Assembly: GCA_964595355.1 (NCBI GenBank)
Contig: CAZQQD010000003.1
Span: 1-61,774, forward strand
DNA length: 61,774 nucleotides
Source: JAKAGZ01 sp964595355
Lineage (GTDB): Bacteria; Bacteroidota; Ignavibacteria; Ignavibacteriales; Ignavibacteriaceae
Direction: 5' to 3'
A program made the position numbers and the translations under genes. This document shows, piece after piece, positions 34,820 to 44,740 of the stretch (position 1 is the first letter of the stretch; the number at the start of each line of letters is the position of its first letter). The notes beneath the pieces are model-generated. The model was given only the letters and a program-made list of their open reading frames with translations, had not been told where the DNA came from and did not search any database.

Positions 34820-36481
34820 ATGAAATATTTCAAACCAGTGGTGCTTCTTCTTTTTTTATCCCTATCTTTACTTTCCTTTAACTGCAGCAAAGATAACACA
34901 ACAAAAACCAATAGAGTAATTATTGGCATATCTTCAGATATAGAAACTCTTAATCCATTGTATGCTTTTAATCTTAATGAGGGCTATATCACTGATATGT
35001 TATATTTATCTCTCGTTCAGCATAGCTGGAACTCCACTCTTGGCGAAATAGAGAGCGAACCAATGCTTGCAAAAAAATGGGAATGGAATAACGATTCGAC
35101 AACAATTACACTCCAGCTAAGAAATGATGTCTGGTGGTCCGATAGTGTAAACGTCACGGCAGAAGACGTTGTCTATTCGTTCGACCTATATTCTGACCCG
35201 GTTGTTAATAGCAGGTTCTACGGGACATTCAAAAATTTTTACACAGACAAAGAAAATCATATAGACATTAATAGAACTTTTAATGTAATTTCCCCGTTCG
35301 AATTAAAGATACATTTCCTGCAGCATTCCGTACCCAGTCTATTATCAATTGATCTTCCAATCCTCCCGAAACATATTTATGAAAAGATAGCAAGAAAAGA
35401 TATTGAACATTCAGATGTAAATTTCCATCCTGTGACCGATGGAGCGTACAAATTAACAAGCTGGAAAAGAAACCAATCAGTAATTTTGGCTGCAAATGAT
35501 AAGTCCTTCCTTCACAGTAAAAGCACCATCAATGAATTCATATTTAAGATAATACCAAATTACAACACAAGACTGCTACAATTAAAGAATGGCGAACTTG
35601 ATGTTATTACAGATCTTAAGCCTGACGATGCAGAGGCAATGAAAGGAAACAAGAATATTAACATAGTGCCAATTAAAGGAAGAGACTATGATTATATCGG
35701 TTGGAACAATATTGATCCTGTTGAATACTTAAAAGATAAAAAGAAAGTGCCAAATCCATTATTTGGAAGTGCCAATATCAGAAGGGCATTAACCTATGCC
35801 ATTAACAGGGATGAAGTAATAGAAAATTATTTATATCAACACGGAGAAAAAGCTGTTGGTCCTGTATCCCCTATTTTTAAAAGTATCTACGATCCCACGA
35901 TAGTTCCTTATGAATATAATCCTGAAAAAGCTAAAGAGCTTTTTGCAAAGGAAGGATGGCATCCTTCCCCTGGTGATGGTATCTTAGAAAAAAACGGTAA
36001 GAAATTCAGCTTTAAGCTTTATATGGGTACGGGAAATCCTCAACGTGAGCTTGCAATGGCAGTTTTCAAAAATAATTTAAAAGCCGTTGGTGTTGACGTT
36101 CAAATAGAAAAGATGGAAACGAGTAGTTTTCTTCAAAAGCTAATAGACAAACAATTCGACGCCTGGATTGCAGGCTGGACTGTTCCTATTCCTATTGACT
36201 TGATGATGTTTTGGTACTCTGATCTTGATCAGGCAATGTTTAATATTTCAGCTTATGATAATGCCAAGGTAGATAAGCTTCTACAAAAACTTGAAACAAA
36301 TATTACAAGAAATCAAAAAGTACAGGTATATAAGGAAATTCAAGTTTTAATCCACGAAGATGAGCCGGTTACTTTTCTTTATTGGTTGGACAAGTTAGCA
36401 GCTTATAACAACAGAATAAAAAATATCAGTATTAATCCGCTTGGTCCGATTAATAAAACCTGGGAATGGCAATTAAAATAA
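34820..36481 (+). CDS. Peptide/nickel-type ABC transporter substrate-binding protein (SBP family 5), probable lipoprotein
   Basis: A 553-residue periplasmic solute-binding protein. The ATG at 34820 is preferred because AAGGA sits about six bases before it and a signal sequence starts there (MKYFKPVVLLLFLSLSLLSFNC). The Cys is likely lipidated, though Asn before it is not canonical. Family blocks are IETLNPLYAFNLNEGYITDMLY, WEWNNDSTTITLQLRNDVWWSDSVNVTAEDVVYSFDL-type sequence and RRALTYAINRDEVIENYL, and AKELFAKEGW. No permease or ATPase gene is beside it, so it is an orphan component here. Confidence 0.9.
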   Translation: MKYFKPVVLLLFLSLSLLSFNCSKDNTTKTNRVIIGISSDIETLNPLYAFNLNEGYITDMLYLSLVQHSWNSTLGEIESEPMLAKKWEWNNDSTTITLQLRNDVWWSDSVNVTAEDVVYSFDLYSDPVVNSRFYGTFKNFYTDKENHIDINRTFNVISPFELKIHFLQHSVPSLLSIDLPILPKHIYEKIARKDIEHSDVNFHPVTDGAYKLTSWKRNQSVILAANDKSFLHSKSTINEFIFKIIPNYNTRLLQLKNGELDVITDLKPDDAEAMKGNKNINIVPIKGRDYDYIGWNNIDPVEYLKDKKKVPNPLFGSANIRRALTYAINRDEVIENYLYQHGEKAVGPVSPIFKSIYDPTIVPYEYNPEKAKELFAKEGWHPSPGDGILEKNGKKFSFKLYMGTGNPQRELAMAVFKNNLKAVGVDVQIEKMETSSFLQKLIDKQFDAWIAGWTVPIPIDLMMFWYSDLDQAMFNISAYDNAKVDKLLQKLETNITRNQKVQVYKEIQVLIHEDEPVTFLYWLDKLAAYNNRIKNISINPLGPINKTWEWQLK

Positions 36482-36513
36482 TTTTTTCTGAAGAAAATTT
36501 ATCTAGCTAAATT

Positions 36514-37341
36514 CTAGTTAATAGGAATTGCGTACCCTACATTAAAATTTAAGAATTCTATTTTTTCTTTTTTATAAAAAAGCCAATTATATTTACTCTC
36601 AAATAAAAAACCGCTTCTTGTGCCCGTTTCAATAAATAAAGCAATTCCTGCTGCTGATAGAAATCCATACTTTGTTAAATCTGAAACTATCAGTCCGCCT
36701 GAAGGAGAAATTATTTCAGTACGTGAAATAAGCAAATTTCCATACCCAACAAAAAATGAAATAATAGGCTTCACAGAAGCATTCGGCAATAAAAATATTC
36801 TGTTTACCAATCCGACACTAAATAGATAAGACGTCCCACCAGTTATAGTTGAGTTTGTACCCGAGTAGCCATTTTGAGTGAGGTATTCATTATTATTAAC
36901 ACTTATTTCATTGTAACCGATCTGAAATCCTGTGGAAAACGCCCGGCCTATCTGGTAATTAAGATCGGCTGAAAAAGAAAGTCCTCTTTTTCTTATTGTT
37001 GCTTCGCTAAGGGGTTTTTGATTCATAATGCCGCCGCCGGATAAACAAAAGTAGCCCCAGCTATATTGAGAGCTGGTACTGATAGTTTTTTTGCCATTCT
37101 TAAATGTTATCCATTCACCTGAGGAAAGAACTATAAAATCTATATCCGCTTTAGGATAAGTGTAATACATATAATTGCTGTCTGATCTGAATTCAACAGT
37201 ATTTTCATCAATGCTTATAACCTTGCCTTTTTTAGTACCTACATTTTTTATGTGTATCTCATCTGTTGAAGTCTCTTGTGCTATTAACGCATTGCTACAG
37301 AGGATAACAATTATAAAGAGAAGCAAGCTGTTTCGTTTCAT
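36514..37341 (-). CDS. Secreted protein with C-terminal beta-barrel-like region, function unknown
   Basis: A 275-residue exported protein not recognised by me. A signal peptide (MKRNSLLLFIIVILCSNALIAQ) precedes a small beta-rich segment (about 30-85: GTKKGKVISIDENTVEFRSD, then GEWITFKNGKK). From about 120 to the end alternating strands (LSFSADLNYQIGRAFSTGFQIGY, FLNFNVGYAIPIN) suggest an eight-strand outer-membrane barrel. It converges on the peptide-binding protein gene. No neighbours hint at its job. Confidence 0.65.
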   Translation of the reverse strand: MKRNSLLLFIIVILCSNALIAQETSTDEIHIKNVGTKKGKVISIDENTVEFRSDSNYMYYTYPKADIDFIVLSSGEWITFKNGKKTISTSSQYSWGYFCLSGGGIMNQKPLSEATIRKRGLSFSADLNYQIGRAFSTGFQIGYNEISVNNNEYLTQNGYSGTNSTITGGTSYLFSVGLVNRIFLLPNASVKPIISFFVGYGNLLISRTEIISPSGGLIVSDLTKYGFLSAAGIALFIETGTRSGFLFESKYNWLFYKKEKIEFLNFNVGYAIPIN

Positions 37342-37494
37342 AACTCTTTAATTTTTATGATATTACAAAGTTAATAAAACAATTAGATAATTTATATATC
37401 CGGCAGGATAAATTAGTTGGCGGAGCTATCTGTCCTTCCCAAAAATAAGCTACTTGCTATTTTAAGAAATGATACTAAGTATTTGAAGCTTGTT

Positions 37495-37635
37495 TCAGTG
37501 AACGAACAACAGGGCAAATGTTACAAAGAGCAGCCAGCAAATTAGCCACCCAAAACTGATGAATAAAATAAACAATAGGACATCGTAAGATTTTACCCAG
37601 TCTGTAAACCTTTTAATTCCAATAATAAATGACAT
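37495..37635 (-). CDS. Possible 46-residue membrane protein
   Basis: In the 560-base gap at 37342-37902 the minus strand holds a 46-codon frame from an ATG at 37635. A GGGGGT sequence lies a few bases before that ATG. The peptide starts MSFIIGIKRFTDWVKSYD and continues as one long hydrophobic helix (VLLFILFISFGWLICWLLF) ending LLFVH. A charged head followed by an uninterrupted helix is what a small membrane protein would look like, but chance cannot be excluded. The rest of the gap shows nothing else. Confidence 0.35.
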   Translation of the reverse strand: MSFIIGIKRFTDWVKSYDVLLFILFISFGWLICWLLFVTFALLFVH

Positions 37636-37902
37636 TTCGACCCCCGGCTTTTTTGTTCATATTCTCAGCAACTTAAATACCAAATTATTATTTTAATTTA
37701 TGGCTAAATTTTGAAACTTTTTATAAGTTATTTGTCAATAATGAGAGTCTTAAATATTTAATTTCTTATGACTTGGAATTATAAAGGCAAAATCTGAAAT
37801 TTCAAGAATATTCTTTATTTTTCAGCTAAAAATTAAAATGGTATATTTTTTGTCAATCTTAAGAAAATAATTTTATTAACAATCTAATAAACAGAGGATC
37901 GA

Positions 37903-38646
37903 ATGGGAAAGAAAAAGATAATTTATGCAGCGCTAGCAATCATAGTCGTCGCTTTTCTTGCTTACACCATAAGCAATCAAAAAGATAAAAATGCAGAGCC
38001 TGAAAAACAGGAACAGGTAAATAATTCAACTACTCCAACGATGCACACGGTAAAAGTAAAAGACTTCATTAACACTACAAATTATACTTACATTCAGGTA
38101 AGCGAAAATGACAATGATTATTGGATAGCTGTCAATAAAATGGATGTAAATAAAGGTGAGACTCTTTATTTCGCAAAAAGTATGGAAATGAAAGATTTCC
38201 ATAGCACCGAACTAAACAGAACCTTCGATAAAGTACTTTTTGTTGATGGAATATCAAAATCACCTAACAGTCAGAGTGGTTTTGTACATCCTGAAATGAA
38301 TAAATCACCTGAAATAAAACAAAAAATAGAACCTATTCAGGATGGTAAGACAGTAAAAGATATTTTTGCTAATTCGAAAGAACTTAATGGAAAAATTGTC
38401 AGAATACGTGCTGAAGTTGTAAAAATAAATTCAGGAATTATGGGCAGGAACTGGATACACATTCAGGATGGAACGAGCAGTAATGGACAATATGATCTGC
38501 TCGTTACTAGTAACGAGAATGCAAAGCCCGGAGATGTAGTTACAGTTGAAGGTAAGGTCGCTATCAATAAAGATTTTGGAGCAGGTTATAAGTATCCTGT
38601 AATGTTAGAAGAAGCGAAGATCATTAAAGGGAATAAAAAATCATAA
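37903..38646 (+). CDS. Membrane-anchored OB-fold protein
   Basis: A 247-residue protein with an N-terminal anchor (KKIIYAALAIIVVAFLAYTI) and a charged linker. A first beta-rich segment (about 50-110) contains YTYIQVSENDNDYWIAVNK and GETLYFAKSMEM. The second, about 145-245, is an OB-fold of the nucleic-acid-binding type: VKDIFANSKELNGKIVRIRAEVVKIN, then RNWIHIQDGTSS, then GDVVTVEGKVAINKDFGAGYKYPVMLE. Similar domains occur in NrfJ/YdeI-like periplasmic proteins. AGAGGA before the ATG is a good ribosome site. Partner unknown. Confidence 0.75.
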   Translation: MGKKKIIYAALAIIVVAFLAYTISNQKDKNAEPEKQEQVNNSTTPTMHTVKVKDFINTTNYTYIQVSENDNDYWIAVNKMDVNKGETLYFAKSMEMKDFHSTELNRTFDKVLFVDGISKSPNSQSGFVHPEMNKSPEIKQKIEPIQDGKTVKDIFANSKELNGKIVRIRAEVVKINSGIMGRNWIHIQDGTSSNGQYDLLVTSNENAKPGDVVTVEGKVAINKDFGAGYKYPVMLEEAKIIKGNKKS

Positions 38647-38671
38647 ATCTTAACAGATTATGTTAGTATAA

Positions 38672-38701
38672 AAAATCACCCCAATATATCGGGGTGATTT
38701 T
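38672..38701. terminator. Bidirectional terminator between convergent genes
   Basis: Arms AAAATCACCCC and GGGGTGATTTT (11 bp, loop of eight) with A and T runs on the flanks. It sits between the OB-fold gene (plus) and the malic enzyme gene (minus) and can serve both. Confidence 0.88.
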
Positions 38702-38720
38702 ATTTTAAAGCAAACTAATT

Positions 38721-40973
38721 TTATTTTTTATTACGAGCATCAACAACTGCAATAGCAGTAACATTTATAATATCTTCAACGGATGCTCCTCTTTGTAATA
38801 CGTGGATAGGTTTTTTCATTCCCATTAGAATAGGACCAATAACAGTTGCTTCCCCTATTCTTGCCATAAGTTTGTAAGCAATATTGCCTGAATCAAGATC
38901 AGGAAATATCAGAACATTTGCTTTTGATTTTAGTGCGCTGAAAGGAAAATCCTGCTCTATAATCTGGTGAACAATCGCTGTGTCTGCCTGCATTTCTCCA
39001 TCAAGCATAATTTCAGGCCTATGCGCTTTAGCAATTTCAACGGCTTTTTGCACCTTTAGAGTCTGCGGAAAAACTGAGCTTCCAAAATTGCTGAATGAAA
39101 GCATAGCAACTTTTGGCTCAATGTCAAATTCCTTAACAGTATCGGCAGCAGAAATAGCTATTTCTGCCAGTTGTTCTGAAGTAGGATCAATATTTACCGT
39201 ACAATCTGCAAAGAAATAAACATCTTTTTTAGCCACAACGATATAAAGACCGGAAACAACATTAAAGCCATCTTTGACTCCGACACATTGCAAAGCGGGT
39301 TTTATCGTATTCGGATAATGGGTTGTCAATCCGCTTATCATTGCATCAGCATCGCCCAACTTAACCATCATAGATCCGAAGTAAACTTTTTCTTTCATAA
39401 GTTGTTTAGCTTCACGTTTAGTCATTCCCTTTCTCTGACGTGCCTGATAAAAATCATTTGTATACTTTCCAATTAACTGGCTCCTTTCAGGTTCAATTAT
39501 CTGAAACTCATTAAGGTCATATCCTAACTCTTTAATGGTTCCTGTAATAACTTCTTTATCACCCAGTAGAATTGGTTGACCAATCCCCTCATTAATTACA
39601 GATTGTGCTGCACGAATTATTGTTTCTTCCTCACCCTCAGGATAGACAACTCTTTTAGGATTCTTTTTGGCTTTCTGGACCATAACCCTAACGACTTCTT
39701 TCGATAAGCCAAGCCTTTCTTTGAGTTCATCTTTATAATTATCCCAATCAGTGATAGTTATTTTAGCAACACCGGAATCCATTGCAGCTTTTGCAACTGC
39801 CGGTGCAACATACCATAGTACACGAGGATCAAAGGGCTTTGGAATTATATAGTCTTTACCGAATTCAAATTCTTCGCCACCATATGCTTTTAATACCATT
39901 TCAGGAACTTTTTCTTTTGCCAGTCCTGCAAGTGCTTCGACTGCAGCCATTTTCATTTCTTCATTTATTGCAGTTGCCCGTACATCTAAAGCACCTCTGA
40001 ATATAAAAGGAAAGCCCAGTACATTATTAACCTGGTTTGGATAATCACTCCTGCCGGTAGCCATGATTATATCATCTCTTACAGAAATGGCATCTTCATA
40101 AGTAATCTCAGGATCAGGATTAGCCATGGCAAAAACAATTGGATTAGGAGCCATCTCCTTGACCATTTCTTTACTGACAACTCCTCCTACAGACAAACCA
40201 ATAAAGACGTCTGCACCTTTGAATGCATCATTCAATGAGCCATGATCTTTTTCATGTGCAAACATCATTTTGTATTTGTTTAGATCCTTCCTGCCCTTAT
40301 GTATGCAACCTTTGGAATCGAACATTACTATATTTTCTCTTTTTGCACCTGCACTTATATATAAATTGCAGCAAGAGATTGCCGCAGCTCCGGCTCCGTT
40401 AACAAGTATTTTGAGTTTGCTCATTTTTTTGCCGGCAATTTCTGCAGCATTTATTAATGCTGCACAGGAAATTATCGCAGTTCCATGCTGATCATCATGA
40501 AACACCGGAATGTTCATAGTTGTTTTCAAAGTTTCTTCTATCTCAAAACATTCTGGAGCTTTAATATCTTCAAGATTAATTCCACCAAATGTTGGTTCAA
40601 GCAACTGAACTGTCTTGATTACTTCTTTTGGATCTTTTGTCTTTAATTCTATATCGAAAACATCAATATCAGCAAATCTTTTGAACAGAACTCCTTTGCC
40701 TTCCATAACTGGTTTGCCAGCACTTGGACCAATATCGCCAAGGCCCAATACTGCAGTACCGTTTGAAACTACTGCAACTAAATTACTTTTAGCCGTATAG
40801 TTGTAAGCTAAATCTTCATTTTTTGCTATTTCAAGGCAGGGTATTGCCACACCTGGCGTGTAAGCCAGGGATAAATCTCTTGAAGTCAGACACGGCTTGG
40901 TAGGAATAACTTCAATCTTCCCCTTCCGAGGCGAGCTGTGATAATCGAGCGCCTCCTGTTTATTAACTTTCAT
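38721..40973 (-). CDS. maeB: NADP-dependent malic enzyme with C-terminal phosphotransacetylase-like domain
   Basis: Oxidative decarboxylation of malate to pyruvate, cytoplasmic. The 750 residues are two domains. The malic enzyme part (about 1-430) shows LAYTPGVAIPCLEIAKN, LGLGDIGPSAGKPVMEGKG, GGINLEDIKAPECFEIE, PVFHDDQHGTAI and LVNGAGAAAISC. The phosphotransacetylase-like part (about 430-750) shows RVVYPEGEEETIIRAAQ and the late block ANVLIFPDLDSGNIAYKL. This is the usual length of MaeB. The C-terminal domain is thought to be regulatory in known members, not catalytic. Confidence 0.96.
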   Translation of the reverse strand: MKVNKQEALDYHSSPRKGKIEVIPTKPCLTSRDLSLAYTPGVAIPCLEIAKNEDLAYNYTAKSNLVAVVSNGTAVLGLGDIGPSAGKPVMEGKGVLFKRFADIDVFDIELKTKDPKEVIKTVQLLEPTFGGINLEDIKAPECFEIEETLKTTMNIPVFHDDQHGTAIISCAALINAAEIAGKKMSKLKILVNGAGAAAISCCNLYISAGAKRENIVMFDSKGCIHKGRKDLNKYKMMFAHEKDHGSLNDAFKGADVFIGLSVGGVVSKEMVKEMAPNPIVFAMANPDPEITYEDAISVRDDIIMATGRSDYPNQVNNVLGFPFIFRGALDVRATAINEEMKMAAVEALAGLAKEKVPEMVLKAYGGEEFEFGKDYIIPKPFDPRVLWYVAPAVAKAAMDSGVAKITITDWDNYKDELKERLGLSKEVVRVMVQKAKKNPKRVVYPEGEEETIIRAAQSVINEGIGQPILLGDKEVITGTIKELGYDLNEFQIIEPERSQLIGKYTNDFYQARQRKGMTKREAKQLMKEKVYFGSMMVKLGDADAMISGLTTHYPNTIKPALQCVGVKDGFNVVSGLYIVVAKKDVYFFADCTVNIDPTSEQLAEIAISAADTVKEFDIEPKVAMLSFSNFGSSVFPQTLKVQKAVEIAKAHRPEIMLDGEMQADTAIVHQIIEQDFPFSALKSKANVLIFPDLDSGNIAYKLMARIGEATVIGPILMGMKKPIHVLQRGASVEDIINVTAIAVVDARNKK

Positions 40974-41200
40974 TTTTTCTCCTCTTAAGAAAGCAGTTGA
41001 TTTTTTCTATTTTATTTATTTTTAGCACTTTTTCTCACAAAAACATGCTATAAGTGTACCACTAAAATAAAGATTTTTTAAATCATAGTTTTGAGAAATG
41101 TTCTTATATTTGACAATAAATAGACTTTTATTAAAGGCAAACCTGAAGTATTTTCCTTCCGGTTCTTTACATTGGAAAGCCGTTATTGATAATAGGAAAT

Positions 41201-41231
41201 AAAAAAGCGGTACCAATATTATTGATACCGC
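41201..41231 (-). terminator. Terminator downstream of the DUF6600-type gene
   Basis: On the minus strand GCGGTATCAATA and TATTGGTACCGC form a 12-bp stem with one mismatch around a single central base, followed by TTTTTT. It lies about 35 bases after the stop of the 41268-42472 gene, and it overlaps the spurious frame at 41022-41246. The 290 bases between the malic enzyme start and 41268 hold nothing else clear. Confidence 0.82.
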
Positions 41232-41267
41232 ACGCAGTATGAGCACTCATTATGATTCAGGGTAATT

Positions 41268-42472
41268 TTATCGTCCTCGTCCTCTCCTGTCTTTTCCACT
41301 ATCTCTTTCTCTTTGCTTATTATTATTTTGACGATTTATACTTCTCCTTTCTGTTTGTCTGGAATCTCTTTTGATTTCAGGCTTTTGAACCTTCCTTTCC
41401 TGCCTGATAACAGGATTATCTGTTCTGCTTCTATTATAAGAACGTTCACGGCTGATATTTGGAGAAGAATTTCTGTTCTTATTTATTTCTCTCTCCCGTG
41501 AATAAGACCTGGTATTACGTTCGTCAGTTGATCTTTTATTGAATTCATTTTGACGATTACTGTTTCTCGTCTCATTTCTTATTCCGCTATTTCTTTCAAC
41601 AGTAACTGTATTACGATTGTCAACTCCTATTCTCGATACATCCAGTGATGTTCTTCTATCAGACCTTTCAATTTTTCTTTCATCAATATTCTCCCGGTTA
41701 AGTCTGTCTCTTTCAACGTAATACGTCCTTACACGATCAGTATTTCTACCGTTTTGATTTCTCAACTGACTCGGATCATTTACCCTATCAATTAGACGTT
41801 CGTGTATGTACTGTCCGCTTCTTTTCCTTACAAGATCTATATCAACTCCACGATTTATTACACGTCCATCAGAGTAGCCATAATTAGTTCTGTATCTTGT
41901 TCTTCCGTAGAACCTGTATACATCCCTCGATGGGATATAATATTTATGTACATAAGGATCGCAAAAATGTCTGTATCTTACAAAATGCCAATGACTATAA
42001 GGAGTAAAATAATTCATTGTAAAATTTATTCCGAAGTTGATCGAGAAACCTGCATAAGGGGGTAGCGGAGCCCAGCCTATATAATCGTTATCGTATCTCC
42101 ATTCAACCCATGCCGGAGCCCATTGATTGTCCGGAACCCAGATCCAACCATAATAATCATCATAATACCATCTTCCATNNNNNNNNNNCCATAGTGATAC
42201 GTTATATATCCAAATGGCTCATAGGATTCCCAGTACCATCCGTCGTTTGTCCATATCCAGTAACCATCTGTATATGGTTGCCAGGTATTACTGATATTTA
42301 AAGGACGCCAAACAGTGACCCCGCCGCTTATTTGAATCCAGTTGCCGTAGGGTGCTAGAGATGAATAAAAATAAACACCTCCGTCTATATTTGTATTAGT
42401 TTTTGCATTTATTTCATTGTTAGCAAATAAAATTGCACTTACCATAACGAGAAATATTATTATGCGTTTCAT
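41268..42472 (-). CDS. DUF6600-type secreted protein, interrupted by an assembly gap
   Basis: One gene that appears as two frames because of 10 N at 42179-42188. The start at 42472 has GAGG six bases upstream and a signal peptide (MKRIIIFLVMVSAILFANNEINA). The conserved domain follows: LAPYGNWIQISGGVTVWRP, YTDGYWIWTNDGWYWESYEPFGY, then after the gap GRWYYDDYYGWIWVPDNQWA and WRYDNDYIGWAPLPP. The bases on either side of the N run share ATGG; merging them restores TATCACTATGGAAGATGG (YHYGRW) and one frame of about 396 residues. The C-terminal 200 residues are rich in Arg, Asn and Asp and look disordered. Function unknown. Confidence 0.85.
42179..42188. other. Assembly gap (10 N), probably false
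   Basis: The flanks overlap by four bases (ATGG), and joining them restores both the reading frame and the domain consensus, so the true gap is likely minus four bases. Confidence 0.85.
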
Positions 42473-42615
42473 ATTGTACCTCACTCGTTTTTTATTATAA
42501 AATCAATGATTATGCCAGGGGTTTTTATTGGAAAACACTCTGAATTGTAAATAAATAAAACTTTTAGTGTATACTTTAATGAACGCAGTATTTTTATTTT
42601 ATACACTCAAATTGC

Positions 42616-43755
42616 TCATCTACTAAGCTTCCTGTCTTTCCAGGTGAAATTTCCGAATATTCCGGATATTCCGGCAATGATTATATACGGTATATGCAGT
42701 ATTTGTGCAATCAAGAATGGTTTTAATATTTTTTCTTCAAATAGAAGATTTGTCCCCCGCTTCATAACTAAATACTCGGTAAGCGCTTTTAGAAAGAGAC
42801 TTAATAACAGGGTAACCAAATAAGTAATTGAAATAAATATTCCCAAAATTAATTGAAGGGGCAATCCTAAATAAAAAAGGAAAATCAATATTAGTTTTAG
42901 TACCAACAATTTATTTCCATAGAATAAACCTTTACTTGCCCACCTTTTTCGTTGTTGATAAAACTGGTTCAATGATTTATTCGGTGCAGTTTTAACTACT
43001 GCTTTTTTCTCCGGACAGAATTTTATTTTGTAATCAGTCTCCTTCCATATTTTCTGCATAAGCAATTCATCATCACCGGAAGACAAATTTAATTGGTCAT
43101 AAAATCCATTCACTTCCTGAAAGATTCTTTTCCTGTAGGCAATATTTGCAGCATTACATATTGCCGGTTTGTTTATTCCGATCAACCCTGCCCCGGTAAT
43201 TACCAGTCCGGCAAACTCTATCCTCTGAAGTTTATCAAAAGCTCTATTATTTTCTTCGAATTCAACCGGCCCGGATATAAAAGCAGTTTTATCATCCATA
43301 TATTTTAAAAGGGTTCGTAGCCAGTCTTTATTATGAATGCAATCAGCATCGGTGGTTATTATTATTTCACCTTGGGAATTTTCAATACCGAATCTTATCG
43401 TTCTCTTTTTATGGGCATTTGGAGAAAAATCTTCGGGCACTGAAATTATTCTGACGTTTTCATTAGTTTTTTCCCTGGTTAATATTTCAACTGAATCATC
43501 AGTAGAGGAATCATCCACATAAATTATTTCATATTTATCCTTGGGATAATTTTGAGATTCGAGTGACTCAAGGTTTCTAGCAAGGTGTTCTCTTTCATTT
43601 CGAAATGGAATAATAATCGACACAAATTCGGGTATTATTATATCTTCACTTGATTTTTCGAGTTTATCCAGACCTCTATAAACACCCGAAAGAAAGTAGA
43701 TATAAAATATTAAAAGGAAGGAAAATATTGGGAGAAGAATAGCTTCAATCATCAT
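42616..43755 (-). CDS. Membrane glycosyltransferase family 2
   Basis: A 379-residue GT-A enzyme anchored at both ends. A first helix (about 6-27) precedes FVSIIIPFRNEREHLARNLESL, then IIYVDDSSTDDS and the DxD region ITTDADCIHNKDWL. SGDDELLMQKIWKE and QFYQQRKRWASKG supply the ED and QxxRW motifs of processive-type GT2 enzymes. Two or three C-terminal helices follow. The 11-base overlap with the upstream LPG-synthase-like gene marks a tight operon with that gene and the radical SAM gene. Confidence 0.9.
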   Translation of the reverse strand: MMIEAILLPIFSFLLIFYIYFLSGVYRGLDKLEKSSEDIIIPEFVSIIIPFRNEREHLARNLESLESQNYPKDKYEIIYVDDSSTDDSVEILTREKTNENVRIISVPEDFSPNAHKKRTIRFGIENSQGEIIITTDADCIHNKDWLRTLLKYMDDKTAFISGPVEFEENNRAFDKLQRIEFAGLVITGAGLIGINKPAICNAANIAYRKRIFQEVNGFYDQLNLSSGDDELLMQKIWKETDYKIKFCPEKKAVVKTAPNKSLNQFYQQRKRWASKGLFYGNKLLVLKLILIFLFYLGLPLQLILGIFISITYLVTLLLSLFLKALTEYLVMKRGTNLLFEEKILKPFLIAQILHIPYIIIAGISGIFGNFTWKDRKLSR

Positions 43756-44737
43756 TCTTCTGAAATAATAATAACATACCTATAATTGCAGGAATAAGAA
43801 TATTAATCAGAAAAAGAAAGATAGCCGCATTAAAACCTATCGATCCGTTTTCCCCGACAAAAGAAATAAAGAAAACCGAAGCGCCTTCACGAATTCCTAA
43901 ATCACCGATTGAAACAGGAGGAATTATTGATTTGGCAAAAAATATTAAAACCCCTACCCATAAATAATTCATAAAATTGAAATGATGTGAAAAAGCTGAA
44001 GCGAGCAATACATACTGCAAAAGAATACAGATAAAGAATAAAGCTGAAATGTATGCAACCCGGTAGGAAACGCTTTTATCAATCTTTTTTATGATCGATA
44101 GCTTTTCTACTAAAAATACTAACTTTTTAGATTTTTTAATTTTGCTGACTATGGTGTTTTTCCATATCGAAGGATTAAGTATAAGGTACAGGAAAATATA
44201 AGAAAGGGCAAAGACAAATATGAATAATGATGCCGTTATAAAAACAGTTACGTGATAATAAAAATGAATAAATAAAATTGAAGATAGTGCACCTGTAAAA
44301 GCTATAATTAATAATGGGATTGCTTTGTCAATCAATGTTGCAACAGTGACATCTGAAATTGATTTATCCCTGAATAATATCGCTCTACCAAAATATTCGC
44401 CGATCCTGCCCGGAGTAAATGATCCGGCAGAAAATCCATAAAACAGGGATGTAATTATCTTCTTTTTATCTGAAATTCCGAGTACTTTTCTGCAAACAAC
44501 TTCCCATTTCCAGTACTGCAGATAAATATTTAGAAATAAAAGAAGAAATGCCGCAAAGACAAACCATAAGTTAGCTTCTCTAACTGCAGTAATAATTTCA
44601 TCAGGATCGACATGGTTTATTAAATAAGTTAACAATCCAGCGGCAATAATTATTTTTACTAATATAATTATTGTTGATTTGTATCTAGTTACAAACGGAC
44701 TATATATAATATTTTCTCTGATCCACCCGTTGTTCAT
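43745..44737 (-). CDS. Lysylphosphatidylglycerol synthase TM-region-like (UPF0104) membrane protein
   Basis: A 330-residue protein with about eight helices. The family blocks VREANLWFVFAAFLLLFLNIYLQ, FYGFSAGSFTPGRIGEYFGRAIL and SIIPPVSIGDLGIREGASVFF are clear (the PGR-GE and DLG-REG motifs). It lacks the soluble aminoacyl-transferase domain, so it is the flippase-like membrane half only. It is three bases after the radical SAM stop and overlaps the GT2 start, which suggests joint work on a lipid-linked product. Confidence 0.88.
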   Translation of the reverse strand: MNNGWIRENIIYSPFVTRYKSTIIILVKIIIAAGLLTYLINHVDPDEIITAVREANLWFVFAAFLLLFLNIYLQYWKWEVVCRKVLGISDKKKIITSLFYGFSAGSFTPGRIGEYFGRAILFRDKSISDVTVATLIDKAIPLLIIAFTGALSSILFIHFYYHVTVFITASLFIFVFALSYIFLYLILNPSIWKNTIVSKIKKSKKLVFLVEKLSIIKKIDKSVSYRVAYISALFFICILLQYVLLASAFSHHFNFMNYLWVGVLIFFAKSIIPPVSIGDLGIREGASVFFISFVGENGSIGFNAAIFLFLINILIPAIIGMLLLFQKNDD

Positions 44738-44740
44738 ATT

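Noticed and set aside
41022..41246. 74-codon minus-strand frame between malic enzyme and the DUF6600-type gene
   Set aside because: Its 5' part overlaps the intrinsic terminator at 41201-41231 and it has no recognisable content.
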